Below the pieces are notes generated by a model. The model had not been told where the DNA came from and did no database searches. It saw only the letters and a program-made list of their open reading frames with translations. DNA of 8,877 nt, taken from Gp7-AA10 sp035636095. Lineage in GTDB: Bacteria; Acidobacteriota; Thermoanaerobaculia; Gp7-AA8. This document shows, piece by piece, positions 1 through 6,251 of the stretch. Positions within the stretch are counted from its first letter, which is position 1. Every line of letters starts with the position of its first letter. Location of the stretch: NCBI GenBank assembly GCA_035636095.1, contig DASPZU010000122.1:1-8877 (forward strand), read 5' to 3'. The position numbers and the translations under genes are program-made.

Positions 1-2
1 AG

Positions 3-1862
3 AACCTTCATCAGTCCGGCGATTTGTTCCTGCGCACAGGGCTCAACATTCCGGAGATCTTTCCGCTCAATCGCGGTGACCGCGCGCCGAACATTCGTTC
101 AATGACCGGATACTCTCTCGGCACAGGCCTGCTCGGATCCGACTATCCCACCCGCATCATCGGCAACTACTACACCCTCAAAAACAACTTGACGTTGCTT
201 CGCGGCAATCACGATCTCAAGTTCGGCACTTACCTCGGTCAGTTCCGAAAGGGGGAGGAGCTTCGTACCGCCGACAGCGGCGCTTTCACATTTTCCGACA
301 CCCGCTCGAAGGGGACCGGCATCGCGCTGGCCGATGCGCTTCTCGGCCTTTACGATCGCTACACCGAATCCGACGCTGCCCCGTTTGTCGACATGCGCTA
401 CAACCAGGTCGAGCTGTACGCTCAGGACCACTGGCAGATGCGGCCAAATCTGAGTCTGAACTTCGGCGTCCGCTACCAGTACATGCCCGGCGTGACCGAG
501 CGTAACGACCGCATCGCGACCTTCGACCCGAGGCGATACGACCCCTCGCAGGCTCCGCAGATCGACTCACGCGGAAACCTCGTCCCGGGGACCGGAGTCA
601 CGGAGAACGGGATGCCGGTCGCCGGAATCGTCAAGGCCGGTGTGAACGGACCTCGCAGTCTCTACAAGAGCAGCGCGAAGAATATCGGACCGCGGCTGGG
701 CTTCAACTGGGATCCGTGGAATTCGGGCCGGACCATGGTTCGGGGCGGCTTCGGCATCTTCTACGACCGGCCGGATTTCAACAGCACTCGCGATCAGGGG
801 GCGTCGCCGCCATTCGTTCGAACGGTCGAGATCACCGGAGGAACCGTGGACAATCCGGGAGGAGGCGTTGCGAGCGCGGCGCCGCCGGGAGGCTTCGAGG
901 CCCTGGCCACCGATTTCCCGATGCCGAAAGTCACGGCATACAGCTTCGGCGTGCAACGCGAGCTGCCGTGGAACATCGCGGCCGACGTGAGCTATGTCGG
1001 GAACAGTTCTCGCCATCTGCTCCGCGTTCGAGAGCTGAACTTCGTGACACCAGACTCTGTGACCGGTCTGGCTCCGACGCCGATCAATGCGAATCGGCCT
1101 TATCGCGGCTTCGGACGCATCGTCATCAATGAGACCAGCGGGCGATCGGACTACGACTCTCTGCAGGTCAGCATCGTTCGGCGATCGTCGATCGATTTCT
1201 CATTCGGGATTGCGTACACACTGTCGCGCTCGCGCGGTGACGCCGACAGCGAGGACTCCACATCGTCGGGAAGCCTGGCGCAGGATCCGCGCAATCCGGA
1301 CGCCGAGTACGGCTATCAGGATTTCGATCGCCGGCATGTGTTGGCAGTCAACTACATCTATCGGCTGCCGTTCTTCCGATCGCAGGAAGGTCTGGCGGGG
1401 AGGGTTCTCGGGGGCTGGGAGCTTTCGGGAGTCACGCGTTATTACACCGGCCGCCGCCTGACTGTGACCGCTGGAACGAACACCTCGATCTTCGGCGACC
1501 AGGTCACGCTGCGCGCGAATTACGTTCCGGGACAGGACCCGAATGCGGCGCCTGCCGGCGGCAGGACTCAGGATCATTGGCTCAATACGGATGCATTCGC
1601 GCGACTTGCGCCTGGACAGCTCGGAACCGCGCCTCGAAACGGAATTGTCGGGCCGAACTACTTCAACACCGACCTTTCGTTATTCAAGGACATCCCGCTC
1701 GCAGCCAGGTCCAAAGTGCAGCTCCGAGTGGAAGTCTTCAACGTCTTCGACAAGAAGAACTATCGGACCATCGAGACGAACATGACCAGCACGCGCTTCG
1801 GCGCAGTGACGGACATCGAGCCGCCGCGCATCGTGCAACTGGGAGCCAAGTTCGCGTTCTGA
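3..1862 (+). CDS. TonB-dependent receptor, Oar-like, C-terminal beta-barrel part (5' end outside window)
   Basis: The reading frame is open from position 3, and the first in-frame start-like codon (TTG at 24) lies mid-domain, so this is a 5'-truncated gene; 619 residues are visible. They match the barrel of the large Oar/carboxypeptidase-regulatory-like TonB-dependent receptors that Acidobacteriota carry in many copies. Visible landmarks include YAQDHW with the strand LSLNFGVRYQY, IGPRLGFNWDP, VRGGFGIFYDR, YSFGVQRELPW, the turn DFDRRHVLAVNYIYRLPF, and VQLRVEVFNVFDKKNY near the end. The protein ends in Phe after alternating hydrophobic residues (IVQLGAKFAF), the usual C-terminal signal for outer-membrane barrel insertion by BAM. 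The expected N-terminal signal peptide, carboxypeptidase-like domain and plug lie off the left edge. The substrate cannot be read from the sequence; family members are often linked to polysaccharide or protein uptake. It converges with the kinase gene at 1934. Confidence 0.93.
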   Translation, partial: NLHQSGDLFLRTGLNIPEIFPLNRGDRAPNIRSMTGYSLGTGLLGSDYPTRIIGNYYTLKNNLTLLRGNHDLKFGTYLGQFRKGEELRTADSGAFTFSDTRSKGTGIALADALLGLYDRYTESDAAPFVDMRYNQVELYAQDHWQMRPNLSLNFGVRYQYMPGVTERNDRIATFDPRRYDPSQAPQIDSRGNLVPGTGVTENGMPVAGIVKAGVNGPRSLYKSSAKNIGPRLGFNWDPWNSGRTMVRGGFGIFYDRPDFNSTRDQGASPPFVRTVEITGGTVDNPGGGVASAAPPGGFEALATDFPMPKVTAYSFGVQRELPWNIAADVSYVGNSSRHLLRVRELNFVTPDSVTGLAPTPINANRPYRGFGRIVINETSGRSDYDSLQVSIVRRSSIDFSFGIAYTLSRSRGDADSEDSTSSGSLAQDPRNPDAEYGYQDFDRRHVLAVNYIYRLPFFRSQEGLAGRVLGGWELSGVTRYYTGRRLTVTAGTNTSIFGDQVTLRANYVPGQDPNAAPAGGRTQDHWLNTDAFARLAPGQLGTAPRNGIVGPNYFNTDLSLFKDIPLAARSKVQLRVEVFNVFDKKNYRTIETNMTSTRFGAVTDIEPPRIVQLGAKFAF

Positions 1863-1865
1863 GGA

Positions 1866-1919
1866 TGTGGCACAGACACTCCTGTCTGTGCCGGCACAGG
1901 CAAGAGTGCCTGTGCCACA
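1866..1919. repeat. Paired-hairpin palindromic repeat (REP/BIME-like) between convergent genes
   Basis: Two perfect 10-bp hairpins stand back to back. Hairpin 1 is GGCACAGACA (1869-1878), loop CTCC, TGTCTGTGCC (1883-1892). Hairpin 2 is GGCACAGGCA (1893-1902), loop AGAG, TGCCTGTGCC (1907-1916). The two differ at stem position 8, A-T in one and G-C in the other, so pairing is kept. The halves are also near-inverted copies of each other and are bounded by TGT and ACA, so the whole 54 bp forms a long imperfect palindrome. It starts four bases after the receptor stop and ends 14 bases before the kinase stop, a position where it could end transcription from both sides, although no T-tract follows. 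The architecture is like REP/BIME elements. Sequences of this TGTGGCACAG type recur in soil-bacterial genomes, to my recollection; only one clear copy lies in this window. Confidence 0.8.
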
Positions 1920-1933
1920 CTCAGGCGGGAATT

Positions 1934-4219
1934 TCAGCCTGACGAGATCGCCCCGCGAAGATCGTCGCAGAGATGCCGGTAGTGCTGCTGCGAAGCTTGC
2001 AGCTCGCTGACCAATTCCCGGTAGCGCTCTTCGTCTCGCAGCGACGACAGCAGCGGATCGTTTTGCACGGCCGGGAGTGACGGGAAACCGCTGCGCACCA
2101 CTGAGGTCAAATGGTCGAGCGACTCTTCGTTTCTGCCGAGGATGGCCAGCGCGCAGGCGACGTCCAACTCGGCATGATGAAAGTGCCCATACGCCTTTCG
2201 GTTCTGCATGGTGCGCTCGATGGCCTGCAGGGCTGCGGCTTCGTCTCCTTTTTTCGCCGCCAGCACGGCGCGCGCCGAATAAAAAAGCACCTCAGCGGGG
2301 AACTTGCGCGTCCCTCCTTCGATTGTTCTATCCGCTCCGGCGAGATCACCGATGTGCAGTTGCCAGAAAGCCGTAGCGTAGACTGCCCACGATGCCTCCA
2401 CGCCTTCCAACGCTTCAAGGCTGGGTTGCAGTGCTTCGTAGTTTCCGTTCATCAATTCGCAGCTCACTACATGCATCCTGGCCACCATGTCGTCCGGACT
2501 GATGGCCAGCGCGCGCTTGTAGTTGAGTCGTGCGTCCTCGATCAGTCCGACGTGCCACAGGATTGTCCCCAGCCAGTCGAACCCCTCGAAGAGGTTGGGG
2601 CGTTCGGCCAGGGCGGTGACGACTTCACGAATGGCGAGCTCGTGCTGAAATCCATTCTGCGGTGTCCACGCCAGACGTGCCCGGAGGTAGTGCCCCTCCG
2701 GAATCTGAGGATCGAGCTGCAGCGCGCGTTCCGAGATTTCTTTTGCGCGCTCGTACCATTCGCCTTCGGGATCCCAGTTGAACGCCATTCTGCAATACGC
2801 ATCGGCGAGACCGATCCAATTGAGCGGATTGTGGCGGTCAATTTCCGCCGCCCGTTCGAAGTACTCGATGGCGTTGTTCAATGATGGAATCGTTTCCGTC
2901 AGGAGGGCCACACGGCCCTTGACGTAGAGATCGACGGCGTCGCGCGCCACTGCCTGAGGGCCTCGTCCGATGCGCTGCTTCTCGGCCAGCGTCAACTCGA
3001 GCTGGAGCGCCTCCACGATCTTGTGCGACACCTCGTCCTGCATGGCGAAGATGTCGTCGACGGTCGTGTCGACCTTGGTGGACCAGATCGGCCGCTCTTC
3101 GGCTGCATCGATCAATTGCGCGCTCACACGCAGGCGTGAGCCGGCGCGTTGGAAGGTGCCGGCGACGATGAAGTCGACGCCGAGGTCATGGGCAGCGAGC
3201 ACCGGATCGTCGTTGGCGTCGTGATAGCGCAGGATGGCCGCGGTCGGACGAACCAGGAGCGATCGGACCAGCGCCAGCTCGCTGGTGGTGGCGTCGGCCA
3301 GCGCGACGCCGAGGTATTCGCTTTCCGGATCGTCGGTCAGAGCGCGAAAAGGAAGCACCGCCAGCGATTGCTGCGATTGAGCGCGTTTGCGTCGGGAGAT
3401 GGATCGCAAAGCCGAGATCACCCTGGAAGCGGCAGGCCGTTTGCGCGGCTCCTTGGCCAGCAGCCGCATGACCAGCTCGTCGATCGCGCGCGGAACGTCG
3501 GCGCGCAGTTGCCGCGGCGTGCACGGCTGTCGATCGAGAATCTCGGAAATCAGCACGGCATCTGTCTTTCCGGTGAACGGGTGACGGCTGGTGAGCATCT
3601 CGTACATCACCACGCCGAAGGCGTAGAAGTCGGAGCTCTCGGTAGCCGGCTCGCCGCGCAAAATCTCGGGGGCCATGTAAGGCACGGTGCCGGCAAACTT
3701 CGAGGAGTCGTCCTTCGATCGATGCGACGTCTGCTCCTCGGGCTCGCTGAAGGTGATCACCGCCAGCCCGAAGTCCATCACCTTGACGTGACCCGCGGGG
3801 GTGAGCATGACGTTGGCAGTCTTGACGTCGCGATGCACGATGCCGCGCGCGTGGGCCGCGGCAAGAGCCTCGGCGATCTCCAGCGCGTGTTGCACCACTT
3901 GCTCGACGCTGAGCGGACCATGGCCGATACGCTCATGCAATGTTTCGCCTTCCACGCGCTCCATGACGATCATCGGCTGCCCGTGGTGTTCCAGGACGTC
4001 GTGCACCGTGCAAATGAACGGGTGATCGAGCGCCGCCGCCGCGCGTGCTTCACGGAGAAACATCTTGCGTGAGTGGTCGCTGTCGAGGTGCGTGCTGGCG
4101 ATGAACTTCACCGCCACGTTGCGGTTCAGCTTCTGATCATATGCGGAGAAGATCTCCCCCATCCCGCCCTGACCGAGTTTGCCGGTGATGCGGTACTGCC
4201 CGATCTGTTCGTTGAGCAC
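1934..4219 (-). CDS. Serine/threonine protein kinase with TolB-like domain and TPR repeats
   Basis: A 761-residue protein. Residues 9-275 form a complete Hanks-type kinase domain: glycine loop G16-x-G-x-x-G21, ATP-anchoring K38 in VAVKF, helix-C E57, catalytic HRD 129-131 with N136, metal-binding DFG 149-151, APE 183-185, D197 and R261. The Arg before the catalytic Asp predicts control by activation-loop phosphorylation; the loop is long and Ser/Thr-rich (152-178). Residues 285-410 resemble the TolB N-terminal-like module often fused to such kinases and adenylate cyclases (LAVLPF, then DFIVAGTFQRAG). From about 425 to the end lie TPR-like helical repeats, closing with a DPLLSSLRDEERY segment common in this family. 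No transmembrane helix is seen, so the kinase is probably cytosolic. The start is GTG at 4219 with no clear ribosome site; a TAG 36 bases upstream is the only in-frame stop between it and the preceding gene, and no other start codon lies between. Substrates are unknown; the FHA protein at 4831-5496 is a candidate partner. Confidence 0.94.
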   Translation of the reverse strand: MLNEQIGQYRITGKLGQGGMGEIFSAYDQKLNRNVAVKFIASTHLDSDHSRKMFLREARAAAALDHPFICTVHDVLEHHGQPMIVMERVEGETLHERIGHGPLSVEQVVQHALEIAEALAAAHARGIVHRDVKTANVMLTPAGHVKVMDFGLAVITFSEPEEQTSHRSKDDSSKFAGTVPYMAPEILRGEPATESSDFYAFGVVMYEMLTSRHPFTGKTDAVLISEILDRQPCTPRQLRADVPRAIDELVMRLLAKEPRKRPAASRVISALRSISRRKRAQSQQSLAVLPFRALTDDPESEYLGVALADATTSELALVRSLLVRPTAAILRYHDANDDPVLAAHDLGVDFIVAGTFQRAGSRLRVSAQLIDAAEERPIWSTKVDTTVDDIFAMQDEVSHKIVEALQLELTLAEKQRIGRGPQAVARDAVDLYVKGRVALLTETIPSLNNAIEYFERAAEIDRHNPLNWIGLADAYCRMAFNWDPEGEWYERAKEISERALQLDPQIPEGHYLRARLAWTPQNGFQHELAIREVVTALAERPNLFEGFDWLGTILWHVGLIEDARLNYKRALAISPDDMVARMHVVSCELMNGNYEALQPSLEALEGVEASWAVYATAFWQLHIGDLAGADRTIEGGTRKFPAEVLFYSARAVLAAKKGDEAAALQAIERTMQNRKAYGHFHHAELDVACALAILGRNEESLDHLTSVVRSGFPSLPAVQNDPLLSSLRDEERYRELVSELQASQQHYRHLCDDLRGAISSG

Positions 4220-4255
4220 GAGCGACTGATGGTAGCACCGGCTTTCGTGCCGTCT

Positions 4256-4765
4256 CTAGTTTGTCGGCTCGGCCACCTGGTTGCCCTCATCAATCGGATG
4301 GCAGAGACACGCTCTCTTCTCTGATACCCAGTTCATCGTTCCGCTCCAGTAATGGCTGGCCACCACCCACGACACTTTCCCGCTGATGGTCGCAACGGTG
4401 ATGTTGGAGCGCGTGAGAACGTACACCGGAAGCGCGACTCTTTGCGACAAAGCAATGTCCTCTGGTGACGGCTCATTCGCCCACCGCGGATGGGTGTGCA
4501 CAATGGCCACTGTCCCTTCCGGCGCCGATCCTCGAAATGTTGCGGAGTAGCTCCCGGTCTTCGGCGGCCAGAGTAGACAATCGAAGTGGTCGCCGCGGCG
4601 GACGATGAACGCTGCGATCTCGAGTTCTTTGCGATGGAGCGGCTTGAGCCATTCCAGATCGCTGGCGATTCGCAGCAGGTCATGGTTGTTGACAAGATCG
4701 CGGAACGGAAACTGCTCAGGAGGCGACGATATCGACAAACAGAGGATGAGAAAGGCGTGACCCAT
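4256..4765 (-). CDS. JAMM/MPN (Mov34, JAB) metalloprotease-like protein
   Basis: A 169-residue protein with a recognisable JAMM zinc motif: H90-T-H92-P, then P99-S100-P-E-D103, fitting the HxHP...SxxD pattern, with E49 in ELEIAAFIVRR as the likely catalytic Glu. JAMM enzymes are zinc isopeptidases or peptidases; bacterial members cut ubiquitin-like or sulfur-carrier proteins, or are domains of larger systems. The substrate here is unknown. The first residues (MGHAFLILCLSI) are hydrophobic and could be a short signal peptide, but there is no positive n-region, so export is uncertain. The start is ATG at 4765, with AAAGGA (4773-4778) seven bases upstream; this site can be buried in a stem. The C-terminal 25 residues (KRACLCHPIDEG...) lie beyond the domain. 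The gene starts 65 bases after the FHA gene and its stop is 36 bases before the kinase start, all on the same strand, consistent with one operon. Fold assignment is good, activity inferred. Confidence 0.75.
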   Translation of the reverse strand: MGHAFLILCLSISSPPEQFPFRDLVNNHDLLRIASDLEWLKPLHRKELEIAAFIVRRGDHFDCLLWPPKTGSYSATFRGSAPEGTVAIVHTHPRWANEPSPEDIALSQRVALPVYVLTRSNITVATISGKVSWVVASHYWSGTMNWVSEKRACLCHPIDEGNQVAEPTN

Positions 4766-4813
4766 GACGCAGTCCTTTCGTTGTTGAAAGGAAGCTGCGT
4801 TGGGACTGGCGTC
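4766..4813 (-). promoter_or_regulatory. Stem structures covering the ribosome-binding site of the JAMM gene
   Basis: In the leader just before the ATG at 4765, TCCTTTC (4773-4779 on the plus strand) pairs perfectly with GAAAGGA (4786-4792) around a six-base loop. One arm contains the AAAGGA ribosome site. A second, mutually exclusive pairing joins GACGCAGTCC (4766-4775) with GGACTGGCGTC (4803-4813), ten pairs with one bulged base, and would also hide the site right up to the start codon. Either fold could damp translation. No riboswitch family is recognised, and function is inferred only from the pairing. Confidence 0.4.
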
Positions 4814-4830
4814 AGACTTCTACTGCGTTC

Positions 4831-5496
4831 TTATTTTCTTCTCATTTCTTCTTTGAGCCGCCGTCGAACCGCGGAATCGGTTCCGGTTGACGCCGCGGTT
4901 CCCTTTCTTCGCAAACTCGCGCGAACGCGTCCGAACCGAATGTCGTCTCCCGCGCGGACCGCTGTCGCGGATTCGATGCGCTGACCGTTGAGATACGTGC
5001 CGTTCTTGCTGTCCAGATCCTCGACCGTCGTGTCATCGCCCGCGATGAGAAGACGCGCATGGTGGCGCGACACCGACCAGTGATCGAGAACGACCGCGGC
5101 ATCGTCGGAACGTCCGATGATGTTTTCGCCGTCGGTCAGCTCGAATCTTCGACCCTCGACCACGAGCGCAAATCGCTGTCGCCGAAGGCTTCTCTCCTCG
5201 GTCACGCCCGCCGCGAACAAAAAACCAAAACCGTATGCCGTTCTAATGATCCTGCGCTGATGATCGTCGAGCGCTGAGCGAAGCTGGTGCACCAGGCTAT
5301 GAAGGCTCCCCGAGCCGACGTAGGAGTCTGGCCAAAGATGATCGTAGAGCTCCTTCTGCGAAATCGCCTGCGGCCGGCGCTCGATGAGCAGCGCCAGCAG
5401 TTGAAATGCTTTCGGCGGAAGCGGCAGCTCCTCCCCGTCGCGAAGGAGCTGACGCGTGGCCGTATCGACCAAAAAAGGCGGAAAACTGACGCGCAT
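4831..5496 (-). CDS. Winged-helix (OmpR/PhoB-type) DNA-binding protein with C-terminal FHA domain
   Basis: A 221-residue protein from the ATG at 5496. A longer frame from TTG at 5550 would add 18 unconserved residues and is less likely. Residues 3-95 match the OmpR/PhoB/CadC winged helix: FLVDTATRQLLRDGEELPLPPKAF laid out as PPFLVDTATRQL then LPLPPKAFQLLALLIER, recognition helix near SLHSLVHQLRSAL, and wing IIRTAYGFGF. Residues 108-195 form an FHA domain with the phosphothreonine-binding set G128-R129-S130, S143-R144-H145-H146, and N165-G166-T167 with N170. FHA domains bind phosphothreonine peptides, so DNA binding is probably controlled by a Ser/Thr kinase. The design recalls mycobacterial EmbR (DNA-binding domain plus FHA, regulated by PknH), but without its middle domain. 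The tail (RRRLKEEMRRK) is very basic. Two genes downstream lies a kinase that may phosphorylate it or a partner. Domain calls are firm; target genes are unknown. Confidence 0.88.
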   Translation of the reverse strand: MRVSFPPFLVDTATRQLLRDGEELPLPPKAFQLLALLIERRPQAISQKELYDHLWPDSYVGSGSLHSLVHQLRSALDDHQRRIIRTAYGFGFLFAAGVTEERSLRRQRFALVVEGRRFELTDGENIIGRSDDAAVVLDHWSVSRHHARLLIAGDDTTVEDLDSKNGTYLNGQRIESATAVRAGDDIRFGRVRASLRRKGTAASTGTDSAVRRRLKEEMRRK

Positions 5497-5568
5497 GGAT
5501 ATCGCCGAATTGTAGGCGAATCTCGACGGTGCATCGCTGCAGCACCCCAAAATCGGGCGCGAAGGGCA

Positions 5569-5781
5569 TCACTGGTGCTCCGATTTGATCGGCTTGCAGC
5601 AGCAGGATTCGATCGTCTTTTTTGCCAGCTTGCAGTACAGCCTCCCGTCCGAGGTTTTCTTGCAGCAGCATTTCGCCATGTTCTTGCCGGTCAGTGAACA
5701 GGTCAGCGTGGGTTTCGGGGAATTCGCCGCAAACGTGACGGCGGCAAGACTCAGCAGGGCAACAGCGGCAAAGTGTTTCAT
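5569..5781 (-). CDS. Small exported Cys-rich protein with duplicated C-x9-CCC-K motif
   Basis: A 70-residue protein. Residues 1-18 look like a signal peptide (MKHFAAVALLSLAAVTFA, likely cut at A18), giving a mature chain of about 52 residues with eight cysteines and many lysines. Two 16-residue units repeat with a period of 22: residues 26-41 (LTCSLTGKNMAKCCCK) and 48-63 (LYCKLAKKTIESCCCK). They share Leu, Cys, Leu, Lys, the CCC triplet and the final Lys at matching positions, so each unit is C-x-L-x2-K-x5-CCC-K. No named family is recognised. Its ATG overlaps the merR stop codon by four bases (ATGA), with AAAGGA seven bases upstream, which indicates translational coupling to the regulator. 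I infer a metal-binding, metallothionein-like peptide acting outside the cytoplasm. Disulfide-bonded structure or lectin-like roles cannot be excluded. Confidence 0.85.
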   Translation of the reverse strand: MKHFAAVALLSLAAVTFAANSPKPTLTCSLTGKNMAKCCCKKTSDGRLYCKLAKKTIESCCCKPIKSEHQ

Positions 5782-6185
5782 GCGCGATTCCTTTCATCGG
5801 ATTCGATCACATCGAGGATTGGACAAGCACTCGTCGACCCCTCACCCGAGCACGACGACGCGAGCGATCGTAGCGATTTGCGCATCTTTCGCAGCGATGC
5901 GATGCGCGCGTCGATCGCGGCAATCTTGGCTTCCGCTTCAGCTTTCACTTCAGAACAACTTCGCCGCGCATCGAGTCGCAGATCCAGGAGCTGCTTCACC
6001 TCGGTGAGTGAGAAGCCGAGGTCCTGCGCGCGTCGAATGAAGCGAATCCGGCGAGCGATCTCCTCATCGTACTGCCGCCGTCCAGCCGTGGGACGCCGCG
6101 GTTGAGGGATGAGTCGCTTGCGTTCGTAAAAGCGAACCGTTTCGACACCGACCCCCGATGCTTTTGCGACTTCGCCAATGGTCAT
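5778..6185 (-). CDS. merR: MerR-family metal-responsive regulator, mercury-type cysteine triad
   Basis: A 135-residue protein. Residues 1-70 are a MerR winged helix-turn-helix (MTIGEVAKASGVGVETVRFY, then RRYDEE-like RRQYDEE and RAQDLGFSLTEVKQLL), followed by the dimer helix (76-111) and a metal loop. The cysteines C77, C112 and C121 have spacings of 35 and 9, identical to the Hg(II) ligands C82, C117 and C126 of Tn501/Tn21 MerR, and the last sits in a matching A-C-P-I context. CueR has Ser at the first position and a shorter loop, so copper(I) sensing of the CueR kind is less likely. MerR proteins twist an over-long promoter to activate it when metal is bound. A mer-like operator sits directly upstream, suggesting autoregulation together with the coupled Cys-rich gene. 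No merA, merT or merP gene is in view, so mercury is inferred from the ligand set; another soft metal is possible. The ATG at 6185 aligns with the family's HTH start. Confidence 0.92.
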   Translation of the reverse strand: MTIGEVAKASGVGVETVRFYERKRLIPQPRRPTAGRRQYDEEIARRIRFIRRAQDLGFSLTEVKQLLDLRLDARRSCSEVKAEAEAKIAAIDARIASLRKMRKSLRSLASSCSGEGSTSACPILDVIESDERNRA

Positions 6186-6194
6186 ACGGTCCTT

Positions 6195-6226
6195 ACTTTA
6201 CATCCCGTACTTCGGTACGGAGTCAA
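6195..6226 (-). promoter_or_regulatory. mer-type operator and over-long promoter for merR and the Cys-rich gene
   Basis: Read on the minus strand, a -35 box TTGACT (6221-6226) is followed at once by the dyad CCGTAC-CGAA-GTACGG (6205-6220) and, after GATG, a -10 box TAAAGT (6195-6200). The spacer is 20 bases rather than 17, the hallmark of MerR-family promoters. From memory, the -35 box and both six-base dyad arms equal those of the Tn21/Tn501 mer structural-gene promoter, where CCGTAC and GTACGG also flank four bases. The -10 box lies only nine bases from the merR ATG, so the transcript would start within a few bases of the codon and be leaderless or nearly so. AAGGA (6190-6194) could serve as a ribosome site only if transcription starts further upstream. 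Confidence 0.85.
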
Positions 6227-6251
6227 GCCGAGCGAGCGGATTCACCTGTGC

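Noticed and set aside
1738..1942. Short frames on both strands containing the peptide MWHRHSCLCRHRQECLCH
   Set aside because: The peptide is simply the translation of the palindromic repeat at 1866-1919, which is why both strands give the same residues.
2111..2884. A 257-codon plus-strand open frame opposite the TPR region
   Set aside because: Antisense to clear TPR-encoding sequence, with no recognisable domain or signal.
3149..4072. A 307-codon plus-strand open frame opposite the kinase gene
   Set aside because: It lies wholly antisense to the conserved kinase and TolB domains, shows no domain and has the Arg/His-rich composition of a GC-rich shadow frame.
4296..4323. A possible decayed copy of the hairpin repeat in the end of the JAMM gene (TGGCAGAGACAC, and CAGAGA pairing with TCTCTG)
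   Set aside because: Similarity is about 13 of 16 bases, which can occur by chance over a window this long, and the hairpin is weak.
5509..5514. TACAAT on the minus strand as a -10 box for the FHA gene
   Set aside because: No acceptable -35 box lies 16-18 bases upstream, and the implied leader would be only a few bases long.
5515..5568. A terminator after the Cys-rich gene (GGTGC pairing with GCACC)
   Set aside because: The stem is five pairs with a nine-base loop and no following T-tract, so it is not convincing; whether the two operons are separate is left open.
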